Below, one piece after another: positions 1-7,458 of a DNA stretch of 34,414 nt; positions within the stretch are counted from its first letter, which is position 1, and each line of letters starts with the position of its first letter. The DNA lies in NCBI GenBank assembly GCA_002366995.1, contig DFCM01000017.1, positions 1 through 34,414 on the forward strand, given 5' to 3'. A program made the translations under genes and the position numbers. Source of the stretch: a bacterium UBP3_UBA3054. GTDB lineage: Bacteria > Auribacterota > UBA3054. Under the pieces are notes generated by a model. The model was not told where the DNA came from. It did not search any database and worked only from the letters and a program-made list of their open reading frames with translations.

Positions 1-615
1 TGGGACGGCAGCATCATGGGCCGTGTCATCGATAAATACAGGAAGCCTATTCCTTTCGCCAAAGTGAAGGTCCATTCCAAAGACCTTGAGACGATCGCTG
101 ACAAAGACGGCTACTTCCAGATCGACGGCCTTCAGGTGGGCGGCCATTATTCGCTCATCATAAGCTCGCACGGCATGGAGCCCGGCGTGGCCCGCTGGAT
201 ACCTATCCCGGTCGTGAAAGTGGCGAAGATCGGCGACTTCAGCATCGAAAGGGAGAAGGCCTGGACCAACTTCTGGGTCATCACGACCAACACGGTTGTA
301 AAGACGGAAACGGACGCTTCCAGCAACAGCTATGAGAAAGTGGTGACGAACTTCATCAGCAACTACTACGACGTCGTGGAAGGCGAGACAAACGTTTACA
401 ACTATACGGAGTGGTACTTCCGCTTCCATCTGAATTATCTGGAGCGCAGGGTGCTGGAGAGCCTCGGCATCACCAACGTTCCGCTGGCAAGAAAAGAGCT
501 TATCCGCCGCGGCATCGGCTTCGGACCTGACGGCAGGCCGACGGAACCGAAAGCGAAAGAAGAGGAAGAAGAAGTTAAGGAAGAAAAGGAAGTCAAGGAA
601 GAAAAAACGGAATAA
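1..615 (+). CDS. Carboxypeptidase regulatory-like domain protein, C-terminal part (5' partial)
   Basis: The reading frame is open from base 1, and the first in-frame ATG (position 16) lies inside what looks like the first strand of a carboxypeptidase-D regulatory-like beta-sandwich (GRVIDKYRKPIPFAKV, then a DGYFQIDGL turn). I therefore read this as the 3' end of a longer gene that starts upstream of the window. Such domains are usually found in secreted or outer-membrane proteins, where they act as binding or stabilising modules. After the domain come about 70 residues with no motif I recognise and an extremely charged Lys/Glu tail (last ~20 residues). The stop lies 3 bases before the histidine kinase start, so the two are probably co-transcribed. 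The function of the whole protein cannot be judged from this fragment. Confidence 0.7.
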   Translation, partial: WDGSIMGRVIDKYRKPIPFAKVKVHSKDLETIADKDGYFQIDGLQVGGHYSLIISSHGMEPGVARWIPIPVVKVAKIGDFSIEREKAWTNFWVITTNTVVKTETDASSNSYEKVVTNFISNYYDVVEGETNVYNYTEWYFRFHLNYLERRVLESLGITNVPLARKELIRRGIGFGPDGRPTEPKAKEEEEEVKEEKEVKEEKTE

Positions 616-618
616 AGC

Positions 619-2118
619 ATGACCAGCCCCCGCTTAGTAAGAAGACTGCCCCTGTTCTCATCGCTATTTTTGGCGGTGCTGATCGTGACTGTCGCCTTCT
701 CGTATTCCTACCGCGACCACGCGCTCTTTACGGAATACGCGAGAATGACGGCCATAAGGGAAGGCAACACGCTTCTGTCGGGCTTTCATTCCTGGGTCGG
801 CAGGGGGCGTTTCAGGGATATGTCGCTTGACGACTTCACGAACGCCACCATGTACGTCTGCCGCAATTCCTCCGCCAGCATCTATTCCTTCCTTATGCCG
901 AACATGCAGGTCTTCAATGCCGGCATGAACGAGCTGCCTATGCATTACCTTGCCGAGCTGAAGGACAGGAGCGTTCCCACCAACGGGTTCAGGGCTTTCC
1001 ATTTCACCAGCAGCGACGGAAGGTATGAACTTTTCTGCACGCCGGTCTTCACGTATTACCTCAATTCCTCCGCCAGAAGGAATCCCGGCGTCAACAGTTA
1101 TGCCTCGCCTTCGGAGGAGAACGGCGACATTCTGAACCGCCGCAGGGCCGACATCCGGTACTTCTGCCGCCTTTTGACCGGCAGTTCCTGCCATTTTGAG
1201 CTTCTGAACATGAAGGGCGACGATCTTCCTTTGGCGATCATCGGCATACCTACGGAAACTTATTCCGCCTTCGTGAATCCGAGGAAGATCCACGGATTCA
1301 TCTTTTTGGCGATCTTCGCCGTCATAACTTTCTTTTTGATCTTTATCGTCAGCTTCACAAGGGAGAAGCGCAGCGTCGAGCGTTCGCTGCAGATCGCTGA
1401 GGAGCGTAACGCCGCCCTGCAGTCGGAAAAGATCTTCAACGACAGGCTCGTGACCATAGGACGCGCCGCGGCGGCCATTGCCCATGACCTTAGGAACCCC
1501 TTGAGCTCGATCAGGGGTTTCATCGAACTTTTCAAGAAGCACGCCGAGGAGACCAAGGACGAAGTCTACGAGAAGCATTCCAACGTGATGCTCAGGGAAA
1601 TAGACCGCCTCAACAACCGCATAACCGGCATCCTTAATTTCGCCAAGCCCGACACGCTCAACTTAAGGCAGTGCCAGATCAAGGAATTCCTGGACCAGCT
1701 GGTCGCGATGGAGGATTCCGACGCTCAGTCGAGGGGCGTTGATCTTGTCATCGACCTCGGGACAGACCTTCCCGACGTCATGCTGGACGAGGCCGTCTTC
1801 ATGCGCGCCGCTTTGAACCTCTGCGTCAACGCCTACGACGCCATGCCCTACGGCGGGGAACTGCGCATTCGCTGCAGGAGAAGCGGAGATTTCCTCTCCG
1901 TGGCGTTCCAGGATTCCGGTTCCGGCATCAAGCCGGATATAATGGAACACATTTTCGATCCCTTCATAACTTCCAAGGCGGAAGGCTCCGGCTTAGGCTT
2001 GGCCAGCGTTGAGAAAGCCGTCACGGAACACAAGGGAACCATTACCGCGCGCAACGCCGCGGGAGGAGGAGCGATCTTCGAGATACTGCTTCCCGGCGTA
2101 ACGGATAAGAAGAAATGA
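619..2118 (+). CDS. Membrane sensor histidine kinase (NtrB/AtoS-like)
   Basis: A 499-residue two-component sensor kinase. An N-terminal membrane segment (about residues 12-30) and a second one (about 226-246) bracket a roughly 195-residue periplasmic region with no domain I recognise, which is the probable ligand sensor. A short helical linker leads to the dimerisation domain, with His289 in the H-box (AIAHDLRNPLSS). The ATPase domain has the N-box (Asn404 in CVNAYDAM), the G1 box (Asp432 in DSGSG), the F-box (FDPFITSK) and the G2 box (GSGLGLA). This pattern is that of kinases that pair with sigma-54 activators. The stop overlaps the start of the NtrC-like regulator by 4 bases (ATGA), so the partner is almost certainly that protein. 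The inducing signal is unknown. Confidence 0.93.
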   Translation: MTSPRLVRRLPLFSSLFLAVLIVTVAFSYSYRDHALFTEYARMTAIREGNTLLSGFHSWVGRGRFRDMSLDDFTNATMYVCRNSSASIYSFLMPNMQVFNAGMNELPMHYLAELKDRSVPTNGFRAFHFTSSDGRYELFCTPVFTYYLNSSARRNPGVNSYASPSEENGDILNRRRADIRYFCRLLTGSSCHFELLNMKGDDLPLAIIGIPTETYSAFVNPRKIHGFIFLAIFAVITFFLIFIVSFTREKRSVERSLQIAEERNAALQSEKIFNDRLVTIGRAAAAIAHDLRNPLSSIRGFIELFKKHAEETKDEVYEKHSNVMLREIDRLNNRITGILNFAKPDTLNLRQCQIKEFLDQLVAMEDSDAQSRGVDLVIDLGTDLPDVMLDEAVFMRAALNLCVNAYDAMPYGGELRIRCRRSGDFLSVAFQDSGSGIKPDIMEHIFDPFITSKAEGSGLGLASVEKAVTEHKGTITARNAAGGGAIFEILLPGVTDKKK

Positions 2119-3446
2119 TAAAGACTCACGAAACATGGATACTGGTCGCCGACGACGACAGGGCGCACCGCGACATGCTGAGGGCGAACCTTGAGCATTA
2201 CGGATATTCCGTTATGGAAGTGACGAACGGAAGCGAGGCGGTCCGCTGCGTGAAGACGCAGCATCCCGACCTTGTCCTGATGGACATGCGCATGCCTGAG
2301 ATGGACGGACTTACGGCGGTTAGGGAAATAAGGAAAATTGACGAGCGCGTGCCGATACTGATCATGACGGCTTACGGGACGATCGAGAACGCCGTGCAGA
2401 CCGTCAAGGCCGGCGCCTACGACTACATCCTGAAGCCGCTCGACATGAGCGTTCTCTTGAACACGATAAAGATAGGTCTTCAGAAACAGGCCGAACCGGA
2501 GAAGCAGTCGAAGCTTGCTTCCGACGATTATATCGCCGAGAGCCCGGTGATGAAAGATATTTTCGCGCTGGCTGAGAAAGTCGCCCGCAGCGAGGCGAGC
2601 GTGCTTTTGACCGGCGAGAGCGGGACCGGCAAGGAAGTTCTGGCGAATTTCATCCAGCAAAAAAGCGCCAGGAGCGACAAGCCTTTCGTAAAAGTGAACT
2701 GCGCCGCGCTGCACGACCAGCTTCTGGAGTCCGAGCTATTCGGACACGAGAAGGGCGCTTTCACCGGAGCGGTCGCCCAAAGGAAAGGCCGCTTCGAGCT
2801 GGCTGACACGGGCACGATCTTTCTGGACGAGATAGGGGACATGGCCTTGGAGACGCAGGCCAAGATCCTGAGAGCTTTGCAGCAGGGGACTTTCGAGCGC
2901 CTCGGCGGAACGCAGACTATAAAGGCGGACTGCCGCGTGATCGCCGCCACCAACAAGGACCTTGAGGCCGCGGTCGCCGCCGGAAGGTTCCGCGAGGACC
3001 TCTACTACCGCCTCTCCGTCGTGCCGATCCGCATCCCGCCTCTCAAGGAGAGAAGGGAGGACATTCCGGCGCTGGCGAACTATTTCATGAAAAAGCACTC
3101 CGAGAAGAACCGCAAGCAGATGAAACGGATCGCCCAGGAAGCGATGGACAAGCTCGTCGCCTATGACTGGCCCGGCAACGTCAGGGAACTTTCGAACTGC
3201 ATCGAGAGAGCCGTCATACTGTCTTTGGGGGACGACATAACCCTGGAATCATTGCCGAACAGCATAAGACAGTCCGCCTCCGCGCCGGAAGGCGATCTCA
3301 ACATCATGGAGCAGGCGGAGCGCAGCGCGATTCTGACCGCTCTGAGATCCTGCGGCGGCAACAAGAGTTTGGCCGCGGAGAAACTCGGCATCAACCGCAA
3401 AACGCTAGCGAGCAAAATGCAACGCTATAATATAAGTGAGGAATGA
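2115..3446 (+). CDS. NtrC-family sigma-54-dependent response regulator
   Basis: A 443-residue cytoplasmic transcription activator. The receiver domain (about 8-120) has the acidic pocket DDD at 13-15, the phospho-acceptor Asp57 (LMDMRMP), the conserved Thr in MTAYG and the Lys in LKP. The AAA+ domain (about 140-365) has Walker A GESGTGKE (167-174), the sigma-54-contacting GAFTGA loop (214-219) and Walker B (IFLDEIGD). The C-terminal 45 residues form a Fis-type helix-turn-helix (GGNKSLAAEKLGINRKTLA). All elements needed for ATP-driven open-complex formation by sigma-54 polymerase are present. It is coupled to the upstream kinase by an ATGA overlap. Target promoters are not evident in this window. 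The last bases of the gene contain a TATAAT box that may drive the next gene. Confidence 0.95.
   Translation: MIKTHETWILVADDDRAHRDMLRANLEHYGYSVMEVTNGSEAVRCVKTQHPDLVLMDMRMPEMDGLTAVREIRKIDERVPILIMTAYGTIENAVQTVKAGAYDYILKPLDMSVLLNTIKIGLQKQAEPEKQSKLASDDYIAESPVMKDIFALAEKVARSEASVLLTGESGTGKEVLANFIQQKSARSDKPFVKVNCAALHDQLLESELFGHEKGAFTGAVAQRKGRFELADTGTIFLDEIGDMALETQAKILRALQQGTFERLGGTQTIKADCRVIAATNKDLEAAVAAGRFREDLYYRLSVVPIRIPPLKERREDIPALANYFMKKHSEKNRKQMKRIAQEAMDKLVAYDWPGNVRELSNCIERAVILSLGDDITLESLPNSIRQSASAPEGDLNIMEQAERSAILTALRSCGGNKSLAAEKLGINRKTLASKMQRYNISEE
3426..3431 (+). promoter_or_regulatory. Candidate -10 box inside the end of the response-regulator gene
   Basis: A perfect TATAAT lies 11 bases before the ATG of the next gene, within the last codons of the NtrC-like gene. 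A purine-rich GTGAGG (3436-3441) follows it. It could be an internal promoter for the secreted protein and endonuclease III. No convincing -35 was identified, so this is a position-based guess. Confidence 0.35.
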
Positions 3447-4591
3447 AAATGCTTAGAATCGTACTGACGCTCTTACTTTTAGTCTGCGCATTCAATTGCA
3501 AAGCCGCGACCAGCGCGGAAGTGAAGCATATAAAAGAGATCGCCACCAACGTAGTGGAAGTCTCGGAGCCGTCCCATTTCCCGCGCCTGGCCTTCGAACT
3601 CGGCAAGTATCCCTGCATGGAGAGCCTTGACGTCCTCAACTTGATGTGGGGCAAATGTCAGGAGGCGCCGACCCCTTACACCAGCAGCACCACCAGGGAA
3701 GACGTCTACGTCGCCAGGGCCTACATACTCTATTCCGTCGCCAGGATCGGTTCCACCTTCCCGTCCGGCGCCCAGATGCTGAAGGAGCATTCCGAGATCT
3801 CGCGCCCATTGGGCATGGCTTTCATTCAGGCCAAGAGCAACGCGCTCATAAGCTTTTTGAAAAAAGGCGTTCCCGCCCTCATAGGCTCCGTTAAGCCCGC
3901 CTCGAGCGATACGGAGATCTACCTGATGAAAAAATTCATCCCGGGCACGGAATTCATCATCAAGAACTGTCCGGATCTCGGAGGCGAGGGTATCCGCTTC
4001 GAAGACATGAGGAGAATGCTGGAAGCCATCTGCCTTCTGGAAATGTCCGGTTCCAAGGACGCCCTGCCGCTCCTGAACCAGATGCTCGGGACGAACGACT
4101 CCCGCTACTGGGAAAAGGCGGTCTTCAGGGCGGTCTACAACTTGGACATTACGGACGAGGAAAAATTTGAGTTCTACAAAAGAGCGTACGGCATGACCAA
4201 GAACAAAACGGTCGACAAGGCGCCCAAGAATCTGAAAGGCGAGCCGGAATTCAGCATTCGTAACATCTCGGGCGAAGCGCACCTCATCCTGCTCGTCTCC
4301 CGTCTTGACATCCCGATCAAGGAGAAAGGCCAGCTCTACGAAAAGTCCCTGGTCAGCAAATCCTTCACCGCCAAGGAAGCGGTCGTGGACGCCATGGTAA
4401 GGGAAGGCCTTTTCAAGAATCTCATGGCGGTTTTTTCCGGCCGCAACAAGGATATGAACCTGGCGCAGTTCGCCATCTACCGCCTCGGCTACGATGCCTC
4501 AGCCGGTTCCAAGGACATCCTTAAAAAGCTCGCCAAAGGCGAGAACAAAACTTTGGCCGACACAGCCAAGGAAGCGCTGCTTATAAAATGA
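3443..4591 (+). CDS. Secreted helical-repeat-like protein of unknown function
   Basis: A 382-residue protein with an N-terminal hydrophobic signal segment (about residues 4-22, ending near CKAATSA), so it is probably exported. The Cys in AFNC does not fit a good lipobox. The remainder is predominantly helical and contains pieces that look like HEAT/ARM-type repeats (for example ALPLLNQMLGTNDSRYWEKAV and the C-terminal FAIYRLGYDASAG region), but no enzymatic motif is visible. Two in-frame ATGs (3443 and 3449) lie downstream of GTGAGG. The first overlaps the preceding stop as ATGA and is preferred. The next gene (endonuclease III) overlaps its end by 4 bases. Position next to a two-component system hints at a periplasmic partner, but that is inference only. 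Confidence 0.75.
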   Translation: MKMLRIVLTLLLLVCAFNCKAATSAEVKHIKEIATNVVEVSEPSHFPRLAFELGKYPCMESLDVLNLMWGKCQEAPTPYTSSTTREDVYVARAYILYSVARIGSTFPSGAQMLKEHSEISRPLGMAFIQAKSNALISFLKKGVPALIGSVKPASSDTEIYLMKKFIPGTEFIIKNCPDLGGEGIRFEDMRRMLEAICLLEMSGSKDALPLLNQMLGTNDSRYWEKAVFRAVYNLDITDEEKFEFYKRAYGMTKNKTVDKAPKNLKGEPEFSIRNISGEAHLILLVSRLDIPIKEKGQLYEKSLVSKSFTAKEAVVDAMVREGLFKNLMAVFSGRNKDMNLAQFAIYRLGYDASAGSKDILKKLAKGENKTLADTAKEALLIK

Positions 4592-5223
4592 CGGAAAAGG
4601 AAAGAAAAGCAAGCGTCATCAAAGCTGTAAAAGCCGCTTATCCCAAAGCGGGCTGCTCCCTGAGGCACAGGAGCGTTTGGCAGCTTTTGTGCGCCACGAT
4701 CCTTTCCGCCCAATGCACGGACGAGCGAGTCAACCTCACGACTCCCGCTTTGTTCAAGGCTTATCCTACGCCCAAAGCCCTTGGCGGCGCCCGCCAGGAA
4801 GACGTTGAAAAACTGATCCGCTCCTGCGGCTTTTACAAGAACAAGGCCAAAAACCTCATCGCCGCCTCGAAAATTATCTCGGAAAAATTTAAGGGGCGCG
4901 TGCCTAAGACCATGGAAGAGCTCACGGCGCTTCCAGGAGTGGCCAGGAAGACCGCCAACGTCGTTTTAGGGACGGGTTACGGCATCAACGACGGCATAGT
5001 GGTCGACACGCATGTCTCAAGGCTCTCAAACCGTTTGGGGCTTACCAAAAATACTGAGCCGGAAAAAATAGAAAAAGATTTAATGAAAATAGTCCCGAGG
5101 GAAGAGTGGACTGATTTCAGCCATCAATTGATCGCGCACGGCCGCGCGGTCTGCCAGGCCCGCGCTCCCAAGTGCGCCGAATGTCCGCTCAGCTCTCTCT
5201 GTCCCCGCAAGGGCGTTCTGTGA
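4588..5223 (+). CDS. nth: Endonuclease III (DNA glycosylase/AP lyase)
   Basis: A 211-residue base-excision-repair enzyme that removes oxidised pyrimidines and cleaves the abasic site. The helix-hairpin-helix (LPGVARKTANVV) carries the catalytic Lys121, and the catalytic Asp140 lies in VVDTHV. The C-terminal [4Fe-4S] cluster has the canonical spacing C-x6-C-x2-C-x5-C (VCQARAPKCAECPLSSLC). Length matches the E. coli protein (211 residues). Start and preceding stop overlap (ATGA), so it is translationally coupled to the secreted protein gene despite the unrelated function. It ends the first operon; the next 90 bases are AT-rich. Confidence 0.97.
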   Translation: MTEKERKASVIKAVKAAYPKAGCSLRHRSVWQLLCATILSAQCTDERVNLTTPALFKAYPTPKALGGARQEDVEKLIRSCGFYKNKAKNLIAASKIISEKFKGRVPKTMEELTALPGVARKTANVVLGTGYGINDGIVVDTHVSRLSNRLGLTKNTEPEKIEKDLMKIVPREEWTDFSHQLIAHGRAVCQARAPKCAECPLSSLCPRKGVL

Positions 5224-5295
5224 TAAGCTTTGGCGAGCTCCGATCATTTTTTAATTTCTATAAAATAACATATGATAAAATCTTGTAATTCTAAA

Positions 5296-5301
5296 AAGGA
5301 G
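5296..5301 (+). promoter_or_regulatory. Shine-Dalgarno AAGGAG deciding the start at 5311
   Basis: A strong AAGGAG lies 9 bases before the ATG at 5311. It supports that ATG over the upstream in-frame ATG at 5272. A TATAAA box (5259-5264) sits 7 bases before 5272, so a leaderless start there remains a possible alternative. Confidence 0.6.
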
Positions 5302-5310
5302 AATATTAAA

Positions 5311-6753
5311 ATGTTTGTGCTGAGAAATCTTCTTGTTTTAATTGCCTTTTTCTATGCTGGATTGCTTGTTGCAGGGGATGTTTTAATTGATTATGCTACC
5401 GTTGGTTTATATAGCAATCATGTATCAAAAGTTAACTCTCACGATGATTTTGTCTTTTATGTTAAGTTTCCAGAAGGAACGGTGGTTAGCAGGATTTATT
5501 ACAGAAAAACTCCCAGCCAAACTCAAAACAAGAATCGTCTTCTATCTATTGGTATAGACGAATACAAGAATAAGATATATATGCCTGATGTTACTTGCTC
5601 CGAAGATGCAAGGATTATGACAACTCCTAATAGTTATTACAAGACGTTTGGCGGTTCTTCGCTTCTGACAAACAAGTGTGCCAATAAAGTTGCAATACGT
5701 CAAAAGATAGAAGAAGCAGCTGCGGAGATGGGAAGCGAAGATTCTTTTCTTTTTTATTATTCAGGGCGTACTGAAAATAACTCCTCTCTTTTGGCTTACG
5801 ACATGGAATACACTTTTTTGGAACTAGCAGAGGATTTGGGTCAATTTACTGATGCTGTAAAAATAATATTAATTCTGAACGCAGTTGATATTGACAAATG
5901 TTTCAATGAGCTTCCAATGGAATTTATTTCAAATCCAAATCTTATAGTTGTTACTTGTTCAAGAAATAACGTTAAGAATAATAAAGGCTGTTATGGATCT
6001 TTTGTTACTGCGTGGGGAAACGCCAATCATAATTATTTGACGGATTTTAATAAAGATTCATATATGTCGTTTTACGAGATGATAAAAAGAATAGAGAGTT
6101 TTTTTAAAGCCAAGAAGATTAAGGAAAAAATAAATTGTTTTAATGATAATCTTGCACGAGAACTTTTTTATTTTAGTGCTAGCAGTCCTGAATGCTATGG
6201 CGACATAAATATAAATCCTGAAAGCCGGGAATTGACTTTTGTTATACCTGATGTTGATCACAATGCTGTAATGACCGTTGAAGCACCAACAAATTACTAT
6301 GAAAATCTGACAGTTTCTCCTAAAAAAAGCAAGTTTAATATTAATTTAATAAGCGGTCCTCCATATGTAACAAAATTTACTTTTGATTTTGAATCTAATT
6401 TTTTCGTTGAGGATCAGCATTTTTCTTTGATGTTGAACAATGAATATATTCCAATCATAGGCGAAGTAAAAATGAAAAAAGATGGTAAGTCAGGAACTTT
6501 TACTTTGCAGGATCGCTGTTTCAAGAATATCGGGACTTTGAAATTTCAGTACAACAACGGCAGATATTACTACAAGCTGAAGCTCACGGATAAGGAAACG
6601 CTTTCTGAAGCTTTGGAGAAAAGTTCTGGACCGGAGACTGTTGAGCTAATGGTTCGGCACGGCTGGCACATAGGCGCTCCCTGCAAGCTCACATATGATA
6701 AAAAATATAAGGATGGCAAGTCTCTGAGCGCAAAACTTCAGACGCAAGAATGA
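5311..6753 (+). CDS. Secreted caspase-fold (C14-like) protein with substituted catalytic residues
   Basis: A 480-residue protein. The start at 5311 is chosen for its AAGGAG site and because it gives a compact signal peptide (FVLRNLLVLIAFFYAGLLVAG). Residues about 75-215 follow the bacterial caspase/metacaspase pattern in order: LLSIGIDEYKN (77-86), a PDVTCSEDARIM segment, a KVAIRQKIEEAAAEM helix, then FLFYYSGRTE where active members have YFSGHG, and IILILNAVD where active members have LILDAC. The catalytic His is thus Arg153 and the catalytic Cys is Val192, with Asn190 replacing the Asp. The C-terminal ~270 residues are beta-rich with no domain I recognise. The gene is markedly AT-rich (visibly lower GC than nth or dnaE) and is followed by gene relics, suggesting acquired DNA. 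An intact frame argues for retained function, perhaps binding rather than proteolysis. Confidence 0.65.
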   Translation: MFVLRNLLVLIAFFYAGLLVAGDVLIDYATVGLYSNHVSKVNSHDDFVFYVKFPEGTVVSRIYYRKTPSQTQNKNRLLSIGIDEYKNKIYMPDVTCSEDARIMTTPNSYYKTFGGSSLLTNKCANKVAIRQKIEEAAAEMGSEDSFLFYYSGRTENNSSLLAYDMEYTFLELAEDLGQFTDAVKIILILNAVDIDKCFNELPMEFISNPNLIVVTCSRNNVKNNKGCYGSFVTAWGNANHNYLTDFNKDSYMSFYEMIKRIESFFKAKKIKEKINCFNDNLARELFYFSASSPECYGDININPESRELTFVIPDVDHNAVMTVEAPTNYYENLTVSPKKSKFNINLISGPPYVTKFTFDFESNFFVEDQHFSLMLNNEYIPIIGEVKMKKDGKSGTFTLQDRCFKNIGTLKFQYNNGRYYYKLKLTDKETLSEALEKSSGPETVELMVRHGWHIGAPCKLTYDKKYKDGKSLSAKLQTQE

Positions 6754-6767
6754 TCTCGTTTTGAATT

Positions 6768-6881
6768 TGCAAGGGCTACGATCTTTTCACTAATTTCGAG
6801 GCCGTGGAAAAGGAGAAGAAGGTACAGCAGACGGTCCTGGAGAATAATGGAAATATGAGTCCTATGGAGTATAGACTTAGC
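6768..6881 (+). pseudogene. Possible relic of a Y-family (UmuC/DinB-like) DNA polymerase C-terminus
   Basis: Frame 6768-6881 reads CKGYDLFTNFEAVEKEKK, then VQQTVLENNGN and a stop at 6882. This resembles the C-terminal tail seen in many UmuC-like polymerases (a clamp-type QLDLF followed by an E-K-E-rich helix and a KYGKNAILKG stretch). In the neighbouring frame 6859-6885 the peptide VLWSIDLAR resembles the next part (ILRGIDLEE), implying a frameshift. No start codon and no upstream polymerase sequence are present. The resemblance is from memory of the family and is short, so this call is tentative. Confidence 0.3.
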
Positions 6882-6925
6882 TAGGGATTAACCGCTTAGA
6901 CAGTCCAAGTTTTTGTCTGCCCACC

Positions 6926-7237
6926 ATTCTTCTGATTGATAATTATGTTGACATAACGACGTTGGAAATGCTGGCGAAGAAGTGAAAGGGAGTAAGTCTT
7001 TGAATAGTTACATCTAAACGCGGGAATGAACTGGCAGCAAGCGACATTGATAAATTTAATGAACAATATGGTGATTTGGTTGTATCCTTTAGTTCAAAAT
7101 TTCACGATCGTTTTCTAATCATAGACGATAAAGAACTTTTTCTTATTGGTGCTTCAATAAAGGACTTGGGGAAAAAATGCTTTGCTTTCACGAAACTGGA
7201 CGCAGCAGAGATTGCCGGTCTGAAGTCCAGATTTTGA
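6926..7237 (+). pseudogene. Degenerate copy of the PLD-like C-terminal domain of a RhuM-family gene
   Basis: Reading from 6926 in one frame gives ILLIDNYVDITTLEMLAKK, stop, KGVSL, stop, IVTSKRGNELAASDIDKF, and on to FHDRFLIIDDKELFLIGAS and KSRF before the terminal stop at 7235-7237. This aligns without gaps to the last 104 codons of the intact RhuM-like gene (24449-24760), except for two in-frame TGA codons (6983-6985 and 7001-7003). The N-terminal DNA-binding-like domain is absent. There is no start codon and no ribosome site. I read it as a truncated, inactivated paralogue, left by recombination or by an earlier insertion of the same element family. The downstream half, after the second TGA, is still well conserved. 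Confidence 0.85.
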
Positions 7238-7458
7238 GTAGAACTGTCCCAGTTCAATGGTTAGGATATTTTCCTTTTACGATTATTCTCATATGAGGTG
7301 GCGGAGCTTTCACTTTTGCTTTTTTGATTCTAAGGCTTCTCTAAAATGCCTCTTAGGCAGATTAAGTAAATTTTTTTCGACATTCTGGGTTTAACATTTC
7401 TTATGGAAATATGATAAACTTTTCAGCAGTTAAATTTTAACCAACACGCGAGGATAAT
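7238..7458. other. AT-rich intergenic stretch before the SUMF1-fold gene
   Basis: No gene seen. It holds a small hairpin GAACT-gtccc-AGTTC (7241-7255) without a T-run, an imperfect inverted repeat built on CTAAG/CTTAG (about 7331-7358), and a weak promoter-like pair (TTAACA at 7391, TATGAT at 7410) with too short a spacer (13 bases). A GAGG ribosome site lies at 7450-7453, just before the next ATG. Confidence 0.5.

Noticed and set aside
664..1578. 304-codon minus-strand frame opposite the histidine kinase
   Set aside because: It lies entirely over the sensor and dimerisation domains of a well-supported kinase and has no start context.
5272..5310. Upstream ATG at 5272 as start of the caspase-fold gene
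   Set aside because: It would add 13 polar residues before the signal peptide, and AAGGAG is correctly placed for 5311. It is kept as an alternative because a TATAAA box lies 7 bases before it.
6983..7003. TGA recoding (for example selenocysteine or an alternative code) in the RhuM relic
   Set aside because: TGA is a normal stop for many intact genes here, there is no start codon or N-terminal domain, and the paralogue has Gly and Lys at these positions.
7241..7255. Hairpin GAACT-gtccc-AGTTC as a terminator
   Set aside because: The stem is only 5 pairs and no T-run follows.
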